DNA from: Aspidapion aeneum
Lineage: Eukaryota; Arthropoda; Insecta; Coleoptera; Brentidae
Assembly: GCA_963576565.1 (NCBI GenBank)
Contig: OY755042.1
Coordinates: forward strand, 96,838,185-96,902,184
DNA length: 64,000 bases
Reading direction: 5' to 3'
The position numbers were made by a program, and so were the translations under genes. This document shows, piece after piece, positions 25,436 through 35,699 of this stretch. The notes under the pieces were generated by a model that did no database searches, was not told where the DNA came from, and saw only the letters and a list, made by a program, of their open reading frames with translations. How positions within the stretch are numbered: position 1 is the stretch's first letter; each line of letters opens with the position of its first letter.

Positions 25436-25504
<69 letters not shown>
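25435..25504. repeat. (TA)n microsatellite
   Basis: About 35 TA dinucleotides inside the left THAP element, just downstream of the THAP exon splice donor. The right copy has only a short ATATATATTA here, so the tract expanded after duplication or shrank in the other copy. Confidence 0.95.
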
Positions 25505-25508
<4 letters not shown>

Positions 25509-25551
25509 ACAACGTGAGAAAAATTAATAGAAACAATTTAGTTATACTCAC

Positions 25552-25720
25552 ATCAAAGTGATCTTCACAAATGTAAAGTGTAGATGTATTAGATAAGGCC
25601 CTTGGATCTCTTCGAGCAAATTTTGGCCACTTTTTCCGTTTTTTTACTGCTGTAGGCACATGAATAAATAGTTTTTCAGGTGTTTTATGCTAGTATTCGT
25701 ACACACCACTTTTTTTTACT
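25552..25720 (-). pseudogene. THAP zinc-finger first exon (left copy)
   Basis: The minus strand reads TPEKLFIHVPTAVKKRKKW then PKFARRDPRALSNTSTLYIC and EDHFD, followed at once by a GTGAGTAT splice donor. The invariant THAP tryptophan, the CxxH pair (CEDH) and the FIHVP block are visible. The first C-x-C part is damaged by an in-frame stop. THAP domains bind the ends of P- and Kolobok-like transposons and are often the N-terminus of the transposase. Only this exon remains. Confidence 0.7.
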
Positions 25721-25966
25721 TAAAAAACAGTAAAAACACAGACCAAAAAGAAATAAACACTTGAATGCCGTGTATGATGCGCTGTGACGTCATTGCAACG
25801 CCATGCTAGAAATGAGCGTTTTAGCGGCAAATTCAAATTGGAAATTAGAAAACTTGATTTTAAATGTAGTCATGATAAAATATACTATTTTAATAATTTT
25901 GCGTAGCAAATTAGGGACCAATGCATCATGCAAAACTCTTTTCTAATATTTGTCAAATACCCTATT

Positions 25967-26476
25967 ACTTTGGAAGTATTATATTTATTACAGTTCAAGC
26001 TCAATTTTGTCCTTAACAAAAGTCTCAAATTAAGAGTTTCAAAGTAACTGAACATGTTAATAATAAGTCGGTACCTATAATATCTACCTATACTTAATAA
26101 GTTTTAGTTATACCTTTCAATATTGCAAAATAATAGATTGTTTTACTTAATGTATAATAATTAGTGGAATGAAAAAAATGGGGTTTTGTTTTATATACCC
26201 AAACATATCTAGTTTATCTGGTTTGTGAAGGTGGCTTATTGTAAATAAATCTGATCAAGTATATTTTCGTAGTAGGTAGAATGGAGTTATAAAGTCACAT
26301 ATATAACGTGAGATTATGCTAATTGACCATGACCCGTTTTGCAATTAAGGAACATAATATTTAAATCAAATCAAATAATTAGGATTATTAATTTAGTTAA
26401 CTAATTTTGAAAAAGAAATAAATTTGTTACATTTTAGGATTAAATTTGCTTAGTGAATTAGGTGTGCCAAATGTAT
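25967..26476. other. Spacer between the inverted THAP elements
   Basis: 510 bp of A+T-rich sequence unrelated to the arms. No open frame or inverted ends seen. Confidence 0.5.
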
Positions 26477-26769
26477 TATAAGGTATTTGACAAATTTTAG
26501 AAAGAGTTTAGAATGATACATAGATCCCTAATTTGCTACGCAAAATTATTAAAATAGTATATTTTATCATGACTACATTTAAAATCAAGTTTTCTAATTT
26601 CCGATTTGAATTTGCCGCTAAAACGCTCATTTCTAGCATGGCCTTGCAATGACGGCACAGCGCAGTAAACTCGCGGACAGATACACGGCACTCAAGTGTT
26701 TATTTGTTTTTGGTCTGTGTTTTTACTATTTTTTATGTAAACAAATATCCTAAAAGTGGTGTGTAGTGC

Positions 26770-26887
26770 CTCAGTATTCGAATACTAACATAAAAACACC
26801 TGAAAAACTATACTAGAACTTGCTCGAAGAGACCCAAGGGCCTTATCTAATACATCTTCGCTTTACATTTGTGAAGATCACTTTGAT
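26770..26887 (+). pseudogene. THAP zinc-finger first exon (right copy)
   Basis: Reads PQYSNTNIKTPEKL, then (after a damaged stretch where the left copy has FIHVPTAVKKRKKW) LARRDPRALSNTSSLYIC and EDHFD, with a consensus GTAAGTATAA splice donor at 26888. Comparing the two copies recovers most of a THAP domain. Each copy is separately broken. Confidence 0.7.
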
Positions 26888-27019
26888 GTAAGTATAACTA
26901 AATGGTTTCTATTAATTTTTCTCACGTTGTCTATAATATATATTACTATTTCTTAAATGACGATGAAATTTTTGAGGTTATGTGTATTACAAGGGGTGAA
27001 CAACTATAATAGGCAGAAA

Positions 27020-27185
27020 GGTGTACAAATTTTTAGGCGGTGCTAGGCAGTTATTAGGCAGGACTAGGGAGTACTTCTAAATGCAGGATTAGGCAGTGCA
27101 CATGCAGGCTAAATGTAGGACTAAGCAGTACATATAAAAGACTAGGCAGGACTAGGCATTACCTACGCAGGACTATGCACTGTAA
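27020..27185. repeat. ~20-bp minisatellite (right copy)
   Basis: Imperfect GCAGGACTAGGCAGT units, the inverse complement of the array at 25185-25350. Confidence 0.7.
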
Positions 27186-27375
27186 CAGTTGTTTCTTAAT
27201 GCTTAAAATAATAATGATTGGGTATTTAATTGAATCTATTATTGTAAGTGGCATATTAAACAAAAACGCAAAACATATAACCTAACCTCAAAATCTAAAT
27301 AAGTAAAAGTAGGCGAAGAATATCGTTAAAAAACTTTCAGCTATATACATACAAAACAACTCATCGAATACTTAC

Positions 27376-27503
27376 ATCAACATTTTAACGTGTCTAAATT
27401 CCGCAGAACAAAAATCACTGTTGTTCGCAAAGAAGCCTGTCACCATAAAGGAATTCAGCATTGGCAAGTTGAAGCTATCGGCTTTGGAGAATCCGTTTTC
27501 CAT
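27376..27503 (-). pseudogene. First-exon remnant, FMV..FF..NSDFCSAE protein (right copy)
   Basis: The minus strand reads MENGFSKADSFNLPMLNSFM, then VTGFFANNSDFCSAEFRHVK, followed by a GTAAGTATTC splice donor at 27375. It is open through the donor, unlike the left copy. It lies just inside the right terminus and points inward, convergent with the THAP exon. Downstream exons are absent. Confidence 0.55.
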
Positions 27504-27988
27504 TGAAAGTGTTTTTTATAAGCAAAACACAAAATAAAATCTAATTTAGGACGATAATTCGCACTTTAAACCAAAGCAAACATTACCATCCATAAGAAAA
27601 TAACACAGAAAATAGGTCCGTTCGAGGCGTTTACTGTTTTGTGACTTGCAGCTGATTGGTAGACCGCCTGTTTTGAATCACGTGGCTAATTGTTTTAATT
27701 CAATAAATTTATTTAATTAAAAGAACTATGAATTTGAGAAAAAATTTAACAAAAAAGTTTGTTTTTAGCATTTCCAAGACCTAAAGAGATATCTAAACAT
27801 AAATATATATTTATTTTTTACTACTGTTAAACACCCTATTCTAATGCTGTTAACTTAATATTTTTGACGCTTTAGCAGCACAGATATACCTAATTAAGAC
27901 GTATGTGGTTGGAATTCGTTTGAATGGGTAAGTACGTGAATCACCCCCTTTAACCTTTTTTGTGCAATGGTTTTATGCTTTCTTTTTA

Positions 27989-29014
27989 CCCAACTGCAGC
28001 ACGGCGAAAGGAAGGGTAATGTTTTTCGATTGTTGTATGTATGTAAGTAAATATGTTTATGTCACGTTAAAGGCTAAACGGCTGAACCGATTTTGACAAA
28101 AAAGGTGTCGTTGAATTGCCACTAATCCCGAAGGTGCTATAGGCTATATTTTTTTAAACAGAAATCAACATGGTTGGCTTCAGACGGCATTTTGTCACAT
28201 GATGTAGGCTTTAAGGCACACAAATTATCCAAATTTCAGGCGATATTATTGAAATTCCTTTGATTACCCATTGCAAATGTCCTCTAATTTGCTGTAGTTA
28301 CTTTGTAGTCTTCCCTGGTCCCACCCATCTCCCCTCCTGTCATTCCCCCCACCCTATTCAAAAACCATATTCGCATAATTTTATCAAATATAGAGCGATT
28401 TCAAAAATTGTTTCTACATACGCTTTCATATTTTTTTTCCAACACCATTTTACTAGTTCTTCAGGCTATCCTTATTAGTAATAGTTATTGCTATAACTTT
28501 CACAAATATAAAGCGATTTCAAAAGTTCTTTCTGCACACGCTTGAAGACTTTTTCCCAACATCATTTTACTAGTTTTCCCCTCCTCTTCTCCCGTTCCTC
28601 CTCATTGGTAATAGTTGTTGGTACACCTTTCAGAAATATAGAGCGATTTCAAAAATTTCCCCTTCCTCTACCTCTCTTCTCCCCACCCTCCTTATTAGTA
28701 ATAGTTGTAGCTATTCCTTTAACAAATTTAGAGCGATTTCAAATATTCTTTCGGCACACGCTTTAAGATTTATTCGACACCATTTTACTAGTTCTCTCCT
28801 CCCCCACTTTCACTCAATGGAAGGTAACACTGGTCGTGTCCGTAGAAAATCTACACGTACTTTTTGGGTAAAGCTAAATGAATTGTAAATGCATAGTGCT
28901 TTTTTAAGGCTGAATAAATATTAAACATAAAAGTTGGAAATAAGAAAAAAATTTAATAAAAAAAACACCCAACTGCTAAATTTACCTGTAACTACTAGTC
29001 GCAGTTGGGTAGAA
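27989..29014 (+). mobile_element. Third modular family: CCCAACTGC ends, core motif, 120-bp tandem repeat
   Basis: TACCCAACTGCAGC at the left is mirrored by GTCGCAGTTGGGTA at the right. Inside, in order, are GTATGTATGTAAGT (short tetranucleotide tract), CTAAACGGCTGAACCGATTT (core shared with families 1 and 2) and four tandem units around GAGCGATTTCAAA at 28393, 28511, 28641 and 28731. No coding frame. The boundaries are my reading and could instead end at 29175. Confidence 0.5.
28386..28800 (+). repeat. Four-unit ~120-bp minisatellite
   Basis: Units carry AGAGCGATTTCAAAA, CACACGCTT, ACCATTTTACTAGTT and TTAGTAATAGTTG words. Spacings between GAGCGATTTC anchors are about 118, 130 and 90 bp. Confidence 0.75.
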
Positions 29015-29176
29015 AATTACCCAATAACCTGATTCATGAAAATACAAAACTGTATAAATTCATAAGTGCGCTCTGGACATCAAAACTAAAAGAAGCATCT
29101 CGTACATTATAGGTATACCTATCAATTTTGTACTCAACTGCGACTAGTACTTACAAGTAAATTTAGCAGTTGGGTG
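28964..29176. mobile_element. Inverted-repeat pair around CACCCAACTGCTAAATTTAC
   Basis: AACACCCAACTGCTAAATTT and its continuation to about 29011 is repeated in inverse to 29176 (AAATTTAGCAGTTGGGTGTT), giving arms of about 48 bp. It is either a small foldback MITE or a duplicated end of the larger element to its left. Confidence 0.6.
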
Positions 29177-29179
29177 TTT

Positions 29180-30570
29180 TTCTTATTTAACATTTTTCTG
29201 ACTAAATCATTTTTTGTAGCCTACGCATATCGCAATACGTGTAATATCAAGTAGGTTATAATGATAATTATGTAAACTAATAAAAGTAAACTCAATTTGA
29301 TTTAGAGGAAAGCCTTGACATTTTGAATCTTCTGATTTAAATGTGTGCGCGGTGCAATCTGCTCTTAATTGGCTTATTTATTGCCCGTTCTTAAATACAA
29401 GACTAGAAAATTAATTTTTTACCTGTTTATCTCGGCTTTTAAGCAACTTTAACATTTTTGTAAAATATTTCAAATAACATACAGCCATTCGATGGCAAAA
29501 AATTGGAGCCTGTTGGGACATACAGGGTCTTCCAGATAAAAGTAGCTACAAAGAAAAACTCTACGTCTTCTCCACTAGATTCTTTATTGTTTCAGGTTTT
29601 ATATAGGACATGTTTCGAGTCTAAAGAGAATCATCGTCAGCTGAAACAGGGTAAACAAAGAAATGTAATTACATCCGAAGCAATTTTCAGTGCTTGCTGT
29701 ATATAGCTTATTGTAAATTCAAACTGGAATTATAAAAATATATTGAAAGGGATCAAATTATCAATTTCAGGTTCCCTCATGTCCTCTGAAACTGACTACG
29801 AGGTCCGGCGCATAGCCTTTTAAAGGCGACGCCCGAAGATGCAAGCCATCTCCGATTCCGGAGAATTTTAGTGGGGATAATAGAGACCACTTTAAAAGGT
29901 AGGGTCACAAAAAAAAGATAAATCAGGCTGTCTTTGTTGGATACATCTATATTTTGGATTCGTTTCTCGTACTTCAATAGGAGTAGCTTTTAATAATTAC
30001 TTTCGGACAGGCGGTATACGTCAATAAATAGAAAATAAAAAGAACTTTTCATTTCGTAATTGTGTTTTTCAATGTGTTTTTCGAAAAATTGAAAGATCGT
30101 TACCACCTGGTAATTTTTTTAAATAAAATTTGGTAGGTGTGTCTTAGCTACTACGGTTAATCGAATAACTGTAATGAATTTGTTAAGGCCTTTTTTTTAA
30201 ATCCATAAACATTTTTGTTATTTATTATATTGGATTTCCACCAACGACAAAAGGAATTTTTTACCATATATATAACAAGAAAATCTTTGGTTTACTAAAA
30301 ATATAAATTTATTTAAAATAAAGTTTCTTTCTTATAGTTGGCTGTGACAGAAGTTTTTGTAAATGTGTTTTTGTCATACCTACAACTAAATAATTATTTT
30401 TGATTAAACTCAAAACAAAACCAAAATGTAAAATTCGATGACAAAGCGTTAAATGGAATTAAAGTAAATATTTATATTTTGAAGAAAATCAAAATTAATA
30501 TTTAAAAACCAACCCATATGAGGTAAACTTGTGTTTGAATATACTACAGGTGCCAATTACTTAATATAAG
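29180..30570. other. No gene recognised
   Basis: A hairpin with TGTTTCAG / CTGAAACA arms at about 29594-29653 encloses a CTGACGATG...CGAAAC word pair on the minus strand; see rejected items. An ACAGGGTCTTCCAGATAAAA word at about 29521 looks like a mariner-type terminus, but no partner end was found. Confidence 0.4.
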
Positions 30571-30574
30571 TTCA

Positions 30575-30785
30575 TACAGCATGTCCCAAAAGTCCGAGTC
30601 CACCCAAATAACTTCTGAACTATTAAAGATAGTTCCATAATCAGCAGTGATCGATAGTATTAGGAGATCTGTTTTACGAAGTGGTGAGTGTGCCGCTCCT
30701 CCATAAGATAGATCTTTTCGATCGATCACTGTCAAATTGTTTCAGAAGATATTTGGGTGGACTCGGACTTCTGGGACATCTTGTA
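30575..30785. mobile_element. TA-flanked MITE with ~40-bp inverted repeats
   Basis: CAGCATGTCCCAAAAGTCCG at the left matches, in inverse, CGGACTTCTGGGACATCTTG at the right. The arms continue through AGTCCACCCAAAT...CTTCTGAA. TA flanks both sides. About 211 bp, no frame. The CAGGGTGTCCC-type terminus is typical of Tc1/mariner-like MITEs. Confidence 0.8.
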
Positions 30786-31243
30786 TATTAGATATTCCCA
30801 AAAAAAAAAATTATATAACCTATGAACACCGTTTGTAAATGTTAAAATAATAAATTTATTTTAATGTTATTTGTTTTGGTTTGTTCTCGATTGAATTAAT
30901 AATAAAAAATTTATCAAAAATATTAAAGGCACTTACCGTCTAAAAAAAATCGTCTTTTTAATCGGGTCCGACCAAGCATCGTTAAGTCGCTAAAAACAAA
31001 ACAAAAAAAATAGAAATAAGTACCAATTTTAATTTTTTAGTCTATAATAAATAAGATCAAATAAACATTAAAAATAAGAAGGTTAGTTTTACCGCCCTAG
31101 GTATATATTATATTCCTTCCCCCTCCCCATATAATACCTCCAGTGTTCCCGTAGCTACCGGAAGCTTAATAGCACACATTTATTAACACAGAAAAATTAG
31201 AGATAACAAAACGGTTTTTGAATAGGTGGATTTTGAATCAGTA

Positions 31244-31430
31244 CCTCGGTGTCTCAGTTGGTACAGCATCAGTCTAGTAAGCAGAAGGTCCCTGGTTCAA
31301 ATCTAGGCACAGGTTATGCCACTAAAGTTCCTCCATTATATAATTAAAAATAAGTTTCTGCCTGTGTATAAGGCGGATTTAAAAGAAGGGTTGTAATCAG
31401 AAGGGCAACTACTCTGTCGATTTTTTAAGT
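31244..31430 (+). mobile_element. tRNA-like SINE head or tRNA pseudogene
   Basis: A-box-like TGTCTCAGTTGG (31249 on) and B-box GGTTCAAATCT (31294 on) are correctly spaced. The T arm CCTGG/CTAGG closes fully (one G-U), and an anticodon-like loop reads CTAGTAA (AGT at the anticodon position). The acceptor stem pairs poorly and no CCA follows, so it is not a working tRNA. The A+T-rich sequence after it fits a SINE body. Pol III promoter elements look intact. Confidence 0.55.
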
Positions 31431-31740
31431 TCTTACGAAAAATGTATTAATTTATTCACATTTCTTCTCATTATTTTCAAATTTGATTTATATTTAAAGT
31501 GTTAAGTACAAACAACGCACTTCTAATTATTATTTGCTAATTACCAATTTAAAATCAACCTTGCTCTGAAAGACAAAAATAACAGAGAAAGCAGCCACAA
31601 ATTTATAGCGAACAAATAACAACATATAAATAACAAATGCGTATAATTTTACAGAGTGTTATTGATTCAATAAGATGCTTATAATGTAGGGGTTAGTTGC
31701 CTATCTTATACTCAAAATGAAAAGAACATCATTTAAAAAT

Positions 31741-32724
31741 ATTCAAGTTGACGCCCCCACTTCTACCTACGATGACGAGCATATCGAAACATTCTATGAA
31801 GACATCTCAAAAGCTATAAGAGCACAAGACCAATCTTACACTAGTAATGGGAGATTTCAATGTCAAATAAGGTAAGAAAATGAACCTAGAAGAAACTAAA
31901 AAAGGGATTTTGGTTATGGCGAAAGCAATGACAGGGGCGCAACCTTAATGATTTATCTAAAACACCTTTATGCAAAAAATTCACTCTATAGAAAGAAACC
32001 GCAAACCTGGCTCAGCCCTAATGGAATAACGAAAAACGAAGTCGATTACATACAGACTACTGACAAAATCATCGTTAGAGATGTGAACAGTCCTAAACAG
32101 CTTTACAACAGGCAGTAATCACAGGATGGTCAGATCAAAAATCTGTATTGATAGTAATTTCAAAATAAAAAGAAAAATTAATAATAATAATGAACAACTC
32201 GACATTAATAAACTTGCACAAAATAAAGCTATATACAAAGAAATGCTAAAGGAACAGCTAACTTAAAACAGCCAAAATTAAAATATAGATAAAATAAATG
32301 ATACGCTGATAAGAGCTATGACCAAAGTAGGAAAAGATATCGCCCAAAAAGATAAAAAGAGAGAAAATTGTACATCAGAAAAAATTCAAAAACTGATGAA
32401 AAAAAGGCGGAACCTGGAGAAAGAAGGAAAAAGAACATCGATAGAATACACAAATAAATAAAACTATAAGAAGAATGATAAAAAAATAAAAGAAAGGGCC
32501 AAGAAATAAAAGTTGAGAGAGTTATAGAAAATAAAAGAAATATGCAATGTCTAAAGCAGACTCTAGGTAGATATGAAACCATTAAAATAAAGGATATGAA
32601 CGGAGTATAAACTAACGTTAAAGAGGATATTATAAATATCACACAACTGTTCTATACAGAATTATACCAAACAAAAAGGGAACCATCACGAGAAACCATG
32701 AAGAAACTCCAAACAAAAATACAG
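31741..32724 (+). mobile_element. RTE-like LINE fragment: endonuclease and linker
   Basis: AP-endonuclease signatures are recognisable across several frameshifts: APTSTYDDEHIETFYEDISK, then VMGDFNVK, then TWLSPNGITKNEVDYIQT. The linker to the RT follows (LMKKRRNLEKEGKR; TKREPSRETMKKLQTK). Frameshifts and stops are numerous. The RT start at 32671-32722 is repeated in inverse at 32974-33023. Confidence 0.7.
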
Positions 32725-32725
32725 A

Positions 32726-33023
32726 ACACCGCCTTTCTTGTGTAGGATAATGGTTATGGATTCTTTCAAGTTGTTTGGGATTATGTTTTCTTTTAGCATT
32801 TTATCGAGAAGAATATGGAGGATATTAAAAATAGCTCTATCACTACTTAACTACTTGAACATCTCTGCCGTTACTCCGTCTATCCAAGGTGATTTATTAT
32901 TTTTCATTTTCTGTTATACTCTCTTTATTTCCGCTTTGCTTATCTCAGGTTGTAGTTCTGAGTTTATGTCATTTATTTTTGTTTGGAGTTTCTTCATTGT
33001 TTCTCGCGATGGTTCCCTTTTTT
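32726..33023 (-). mobile_element. Inverted RT segment of the same LINE family
   Basis: The minus strand encodes EPSRETMKKLQTKINDINSE, then EISKAEIKR, MKNNKSPWIDGVTAEMFK and NIIPNNLKESITIILHKK, the N-terminal RT blocks that should follow the plus-strand linker. It begins with the same REPSRETMKKLQTKI that ends the plus-strand part, so about 46 bp are duplicated in inverse orientation. Confidence 0.7.
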
Positions 33024-33756
33024 TACAAGCTTTTATTTAGCTTCAGATGTTCTGTCTAACTAACGATCTATCAAATCTTGTGAAGCGTTTTTGACACACT
33101 TCCCATTATCCGATTTGGATGAAATTTGGTACACATAGTGGTCCCATGAGAATACAACATTAAGAAAAAAATATTATATAAAAGCTAAGAGGCCTGTATA
33201 AACAAAGTAAGTGTATACCAAAGATCAGAACTTACGTTCATATGAAGTTTGTCTTTCTCAAAATTGACCTAATAATTGGATCTTTCAATATTAGCATGTT
33301 ATTTATAAACTCCCTGTATATTTAGACAAACCTAATTTGTGTATAGTTTTATTTAACGCTTTAAATTATCGAAATTTTTAATAACTTTTTACGAGCTTTC
33401 TTATAATATTCGCTTGCAAATATATGCAAATTAACCTATGTAATTAATTTGTACAAGAAATTTTTATTTTGGTTTAGTAACCAAAGTTAATTGTCTGCTT
33501 GAGTGAATAGGTAACATTTCAATCTTTAAAATATTTTTGTTGTTGAAGAAGGCATTTTGAAAGCACGATCTTTATAAGAAGCACCTTTCAAATCGTTGAT
33601 TCCCGTTTAAACTTTTTATTCTTTTAGTGAGCAGATATATAAAACGACTAGCGATAGGATTTCACAACCAACCAAAATAGAAGCACTGGGTAAACCATGT
33701 GCTTGACATTAACCATTGAAAACGTGGTCAAAATAGTTGGGCAGTGGTAGGCAGCC
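33024..33756. other. Core-motif fragment only
   Basis: ATCCGATTTGGATGAAATTTGG near 33106-33128 is an isolated copy of the core shared by families 1-3, preceded by GTTCTGTCTAAC. Nothing else recognised. Confidence 0.4.
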
Positions 33757-35097
33757 TAACCAAATCTACTTATCCTTTGATTTTATTACGGCCTTGTCAA
33801 AATGGCGGAGACTGTCAGTTATTGTTTTTGTTGTCTTTTTGTTGAAAAATAAAAAAGTTAGATTTCATCCCAAATGTTATTGTAATGTAGACTGATAAAA
33901 ACACAAATAAACAAAAACAGCTGTTGACAAGCCCATGACTTTTCTAACCCAGAGAACAAAATGTCATTGGTTAAAAAGCCCGGGTAGGCGGTCATTTTTA
34001 GGATACTTAGGTCCGGTCTATGTTGCCCTAAAGATTTTATTTGTAATCGAAGTTCATATGTTAATGTATTTAAATTTGCATAGCTAATTATGTAATCGAC
34101 GGTATCTGTTTCCATTTTTATTAACAAACGATAACAAAAACAATGACACGCGACCGGCAATGCTTTTTACTACAGACATAGCCCAAATCAAAACAGACTC
34201 ATACGTGTTCACTAAGGATAGAACCGGCATCGTGTAGAAGGGCAACGGACGTTTCCGCACGATGGTGATGGCCGACTCCAACTAAAACACAGATTATTAC
34301 CGCCCCCGCTCAAGAACATCCGCCCATATCCCGCTGAAAAACGGGTAAATTGAAACCTTGACCGGCACGGCGCTGCCGGCTTGTAATTATTTACGCTAAA
34401 AAAGTTCACCCAATTAATCACTTGATGTTAACCATAGATAATAAAAAGAACTAGACAATCATGTCGTAAGGGAAGATTTAACTTTTTTTTAAATAAATCA
34501 AATAAAAATACAGTTTGTTGTCTAGTTTTGGGAGGGCACTGCCCCGTTGCCCTCCCTGTAGCTGCCGGCACTGGACCGATTACCGAGAAAAAACGACTGA
34601 CGGTCTCTAGTCTTCCCGTTTTCAAACACAGCCTACCCTCCCCTACACAAAGTCAATCTTTTTTTGACTTGTTTATACACTAAATTGTATTTTTTATTCC
34701 TATTGCTGGAGTGCCTCATTAACACGGATAATAGAACTTTGACGGATTGGATTTAACCAAAGTAAAAGCGGCAAATGAAAAATGACCGCCGATCCGGGGT
34801 TTTTAACCAATGATCATTAACGTATTAAATGCCAATGATATTTCGTTCTCTGGGTTAGTCAAGGGCTTGTCAACAGCTGTTTTTGTTTATTTGTCTTTTT
34901 ATCAGTCTTTTTAATTACATTTGGGATGAAATCTAACTGTAACTAATCAGGGTCTTAAAATATTACTTTTTCCATTAGAGTAGGAAAATTCCGAGACTTT
35001 CTTTATTTTTCAATAAAAAGACAACAAAAATAACAACAACTGACATCCTCCGCCATTTTGACAAGGCCGTAATAAAATCAAAGGATAAGTAGATTTG
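33757..35097. mobile_element. Foldback element with long (>240-bp) terminal inverted repeats
   Basis: Left arm starts ACCAAATCTACTTATCCTTT (about 33762) and the right arm ends AAAGGATAAGTAGATTTGGT (about 35097). Shared inner words include CCTTGTCAAAATGGCGGA, GATTTCATCCCAAATG, CAGCTGTTGACAAGCCC and GAACAAAATGTCATTGG-like. The right arm has about 60 bp not present in the left. The central part (34200-34640) is unusually G+C-rich for this window and has no recognised frame. Confidence 0.75.
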
Positions 35098-35271
35098 GTC
35101 AGTTTATATTGAACTATATTTAGAGCGCAAGGGGAGACAAAGTAACTAAGCTTTCCCTGTTTCGTCCATTGTATTCCCTCTCTAAATTTATTTGTATTTA
35201 CTTTGGAGACCAAATGCCAAGGAGGTACTAAAAAGGACACATAGGGAGGTTATAATATTATTAGGGACATT

Positions 35272-35696
35272 TTGGGCCGCGTATTTTACACTTTGTTACC
35301 GTTAATGTTATTACTGAGTCTGCGCATTAGCAGCTTCTCGCTCCTTTTTTGATATATACGGTAACGACGCCCGGTACTTACGGTGGCCGGCCTTTAATAT
35401 TACCGCTATTTTTTAAGGTTAGTTTTGTATTGTTTTGTTTAATGCAGTCGAATTTTTTACCATAATTCGGTAGTTTGGTTTGTAGAAAGCCATAAATCTA
35501 ATAAAAATAAATTAACAAACATAAATAAACTAAAAGTTGAAGGTGTGTGAAACTACTAAATTAACGTTTGAGTTGTGTTATCTTAAGTGTTCCAAAATCT
35601 ATCTTTTTTGCCCTGAATGTTGCCGTTATTCTTAGTAACAATAACGGTAACAGCTGTCAAATTTTCTGTTATTTTACCTGACCCAAAATGTCCCTA
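35272..35696. mobile_element. TA-flanked MITE
   Basis: GGGACATTTTGGG and CCCAAAATGTCCC form the ends, flanked by TA on both sides. The subterminal GTTACCGTTAATGTTATTAC and GTAACAATAACGGTAAC sequences are also inverted. About 420 bp, non-coding. Confidence 0.75.
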
Positions 35697-35699
35697 TTG

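Larger units (their letters stand above)
24469..25966. mobile_element. THAP two-gene transposon derivative, left copy
   Basis: Ends carry inverted AATAGGGTGTTTGACA / TGTCAAATACCCTATT. The 1,498-bp body is homologous, in opposite orientation, to 26477-27840. It keeps the first exon of one gene at each end, facing inward: plus strand 24811-24915 and minus strand 25720-25552. Between them lie a CCTAGTCCTGC minisatellite and a (TA)n tract. Perfect TGACGTCA (CRE-like) sites lie upstream of both exons at 24665 and 25785. No target duplication was identified, so the superfamily is open. Confidence 0.75.
26477..27840. mobile_element. THAP two-gene transposon derivative, right copy (inverted)
   Basis: Same family as 24469-25966 in the opposite orientation, with ends TATAAGGTATTTGACA and TGTTAAACACCCTATT. 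THAP exon on the plus strand (26770-26887), second-gene exon on the minus strand (27503-27376). The minisatellite is at 27020-27185, and there is no long TA tract. The two copies show clear divergence, so they did not come from a very recent duplication. Confidence 0.75.

Noticed and set aside
29594..29653. A second hammerhead ribozyme (minus strand, CTGACGATG...CGAAAC)
   Set aside because: The core has an extra base before stem II, stem II contains a mismatch, and the 3' side leaves about 11 unpaired bases before the possible stem I partner. At most a decayed or unrelated hairpin.
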